From the NCBI GenBank assembly GCA_030549175.1, contig JAUKUA010000002.1, forward strand, positions 744,001 through 808,000: a stretch of 64,000 nucleotides of DNA. The letters are read 5' to 3'. Below the pieces are notes generated by a model. The model was given only the letters and a program-made list of their open reading frames with translations, did not search any database and had not been told where the DNA came from. Of the stretch, positions 62,501 through 64,000 are shown one piece after another (the first letter of the stretch is position 1; the number at the start of each line of letters is the position of its first letter). This DNA is from Lasiosphaeris hirsuta (lineage: Eukaryota > Ascomycota > Sordariomycetes > Sordariales > Lasiosphaeriaceae). Both the position numbers and the translations under genes were made by a program.

Positions 62501-64000
62501 CGAGGTTCCTATGGTATCTAGTGTAAATGGCGTACCTATTTCTAAATCTACTTTTTATCGACGAGGTTAGTTAAGTTACTAATGTTAAAGTAGACATGTG
62601 TAAGTTTATCGTTTAAGTTTACTTTGACGTTAATTCGAAGATAAGACTTCTTTAGATATTAAGAACTTACGGGGCAAAGTAGTAGGTTTACTTCAATAAC
62701 TTACCTTTCTTCGAAGATAACGTAAGCTCCTTTATCACTTAAGTTATTACTACTCTAGTCCTTTATTAAGTAACTTTCCTAGGTTATAATAAATTCTTTA
62801 TCTTTCTCTTCTATATCTTTTATAAATACTTATTTAAAACGAACCTTTCTTACGTCGTTCTTACTTATTCTTATGTTCTTATTGTTCTCTAACTTCTTAG
62901 AGCTCTTTAGCTCTTCTCTTAAACGGGTAAGTTACCTCGGAGTTACAGGCTCTATAGGGAATCTTTACTTTCTAAAGATTACGGGCTTTATAGGAGGTAT
63001 AAGAGACATGGGCTCTTCTAAGAACCTAAGTTTCTAATATATGATTAAACCTTTCTTTAGCTTTTACGGTTATTTAACATACTCTATCTAGATATACCAC
63101 CATAACTTATTTCCATAGTTAAATATTTCTATATAGCTCGAACATTTATACTTTTTCTTATTAGGTATCTTATATCAGGTAAGGTTACTTAGTACTACGG
63201 GAGAACGAAGGAAAGCTAAATGGAAAGGAGATATCGTAACGTTAAAAAAAATAGTAATATCCTCTTTTGATTTTTCTTTACTAATAAAGTAATATCTCTT
63301 GGCCTCGAGTTACTTATATTACTACTAGACGTTAGTACTTTCTTCGTAAATAAACTTATCGTTAATATAAGTAAAAGTACCGTTGTCATAAGGTTAACAT
63401 TAGCCATAGTACCGCTACCTCTAAAACACTTAGTCTAGCTAGAAATCTCTAGATACTTAGTTAGTAAATCCTTAATGTAGATATATGTCATGGCTACGTT
63501 TGTTTACGTTACTAAAGTACGAACGCCTTTACTGTCCGCTTCTCTAGTTACCGAAGGATAACCTTTTATTATTAAAGTACCTTTAATTATTATTATTATT
63601 TTACTAGGTAACTTATCTTTCTTAATCGTTAGCTTAATCTCGTCTTTTATCTCTACTAGCTTAGTTAATATTATCGTCGCCATAGGTCGTGGTATTATTA
63701 TTATATAATATCGTCTTAGTTATTCTTATAACCATTTCTTTAGTAACTAACGTATTACGAGATACTAATGTCTTTTCTTTAATTTTATTAAAGTAATCAC
63801 GAAGTATATCTCTAACAGTTAGTCGAATATAAAGCTAACATAATTTCTCGTATAAGTTATTATATAGCCTAGTAAGTAATTAGAAATCTTCTTTATCTTC
63901 TTATACTCTTACGTACTTAAAATAATCTATCACGTATATACAGACTAACTTACTAGTAATGTTATCTTCGGCCTTAAACTTACTTATAGGTTAACTAAAC
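62501..64000 (-). pseudogene. gag: Element K gag-like region, partial
   Basis: Upstream of the K protease the minus strand has stop-rich but readable stretches: a charged Tyr/Asp/Lys/Glu-rich segment near 63880-63990 and a Tyr/Asn-rich stretch near 63290-63420 that may follow a degenerate zinc knuckle. Frames change along it, so indels or frame boundaries are likely. Assigned to gag by position only; cut by the window edge. Confidence 0.4.

Larger units (their letters stand above)
58260..64000 (-). mobile_element. Element K: second chromovirus lineage, partial
   Basis: Minus-strand Ty3/gypsy element unrelated at base level to the A-H family. Read from the right edge: gag-like region, protease, RT, RNase H, integrase, GPY/F, chromodomain. 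The 5' LTR and gag start are outside the window. No 3' LTR is identified. Catalytic residues are intact, though stops occur throughout. Confidence 0.85.

Noticed and set aside
1..64000. CRISPR array, tRNA or rRNA genes
   Set aside because: No regularly spaced short repeats and no cloverleaf or rRNA-like segment seen. The repeats present are LTR elements.

Overview
The window looks like a heterochromatic, AT-rich block from a filamentous ascomycete (Pezizomycotina). It is almost wholly made of nested Ty3/gypsy LTR retrotransposons. All but a short island carries the signature of repeat-induced point mutation (RIP): C-to-T and G-to-A changes that turn CpA/TpG into TpA. Reading frames with recognisable protein motifs are broken by many TAA/TAG codons where Gln or Trp is expected, TGA is rare, and indels are few. 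I found no intact gene, tRNA, rRNA or CRISPR array.

One retrotransposon family dominates. Its LTRs are about 1.33 kb (TG...CA ends) and its internal region is about 6.07 kb. That region holds a long gag (about 804 codons with a CCHC knuckle), then a pol in another frame with protease, reverse transcriptase, RNase H, integrase with a GPY/F module, and a chromodomain. The sequence just inside the 5' LTR is exactly complementary to a 12-nt motif inside the LTR. This suggests Tf1/sushi-like self-priming.

Layout, with element names local to this report. B (minus; 1-1221 and 9944-15022) runs off the left edge and is split by the complete plus-strand element A (1222-9943, TSD AGAGG). A non-transposon segment (15023-19283) holds two RIP-damaged host-gene relics. 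One is clearly a two-RRM RNA-binding protein gene that still shows two small introns and is cut off by C. C (minus; 19284-25741) lacks its 5' end. D (minus; 25742-34492) is complete but has mismatched flanks. E (minus; 34493-35997 and 44690-46505) lacks its 3' half and is split by the complete element F (35998-44689, TSD TTAAG). G (plus; 46506-46898) is an RT scrap, followed by a truncated LTR (46899-47132).

From 47133 the content changes. A short stretch without RIP carries two adjacent palindromes. After it comes a minus-strand reading frame J of about 550 codons with no family I recognise. J is split by the complete plus-strand element H (48573-57294), and removing H plus one target copy restores J's frame. 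From about 58260 to the right edge lies K, a minus-strand chromovirus of another lineage. Its YIDD and DDE catalytic residues survive despite RIP-type stops.

Nothing here is likely to make a functional protein. The value lies in the record of insertions, the captured gene copy, the unidentified J frame and the inferred replication features of the dominant family.
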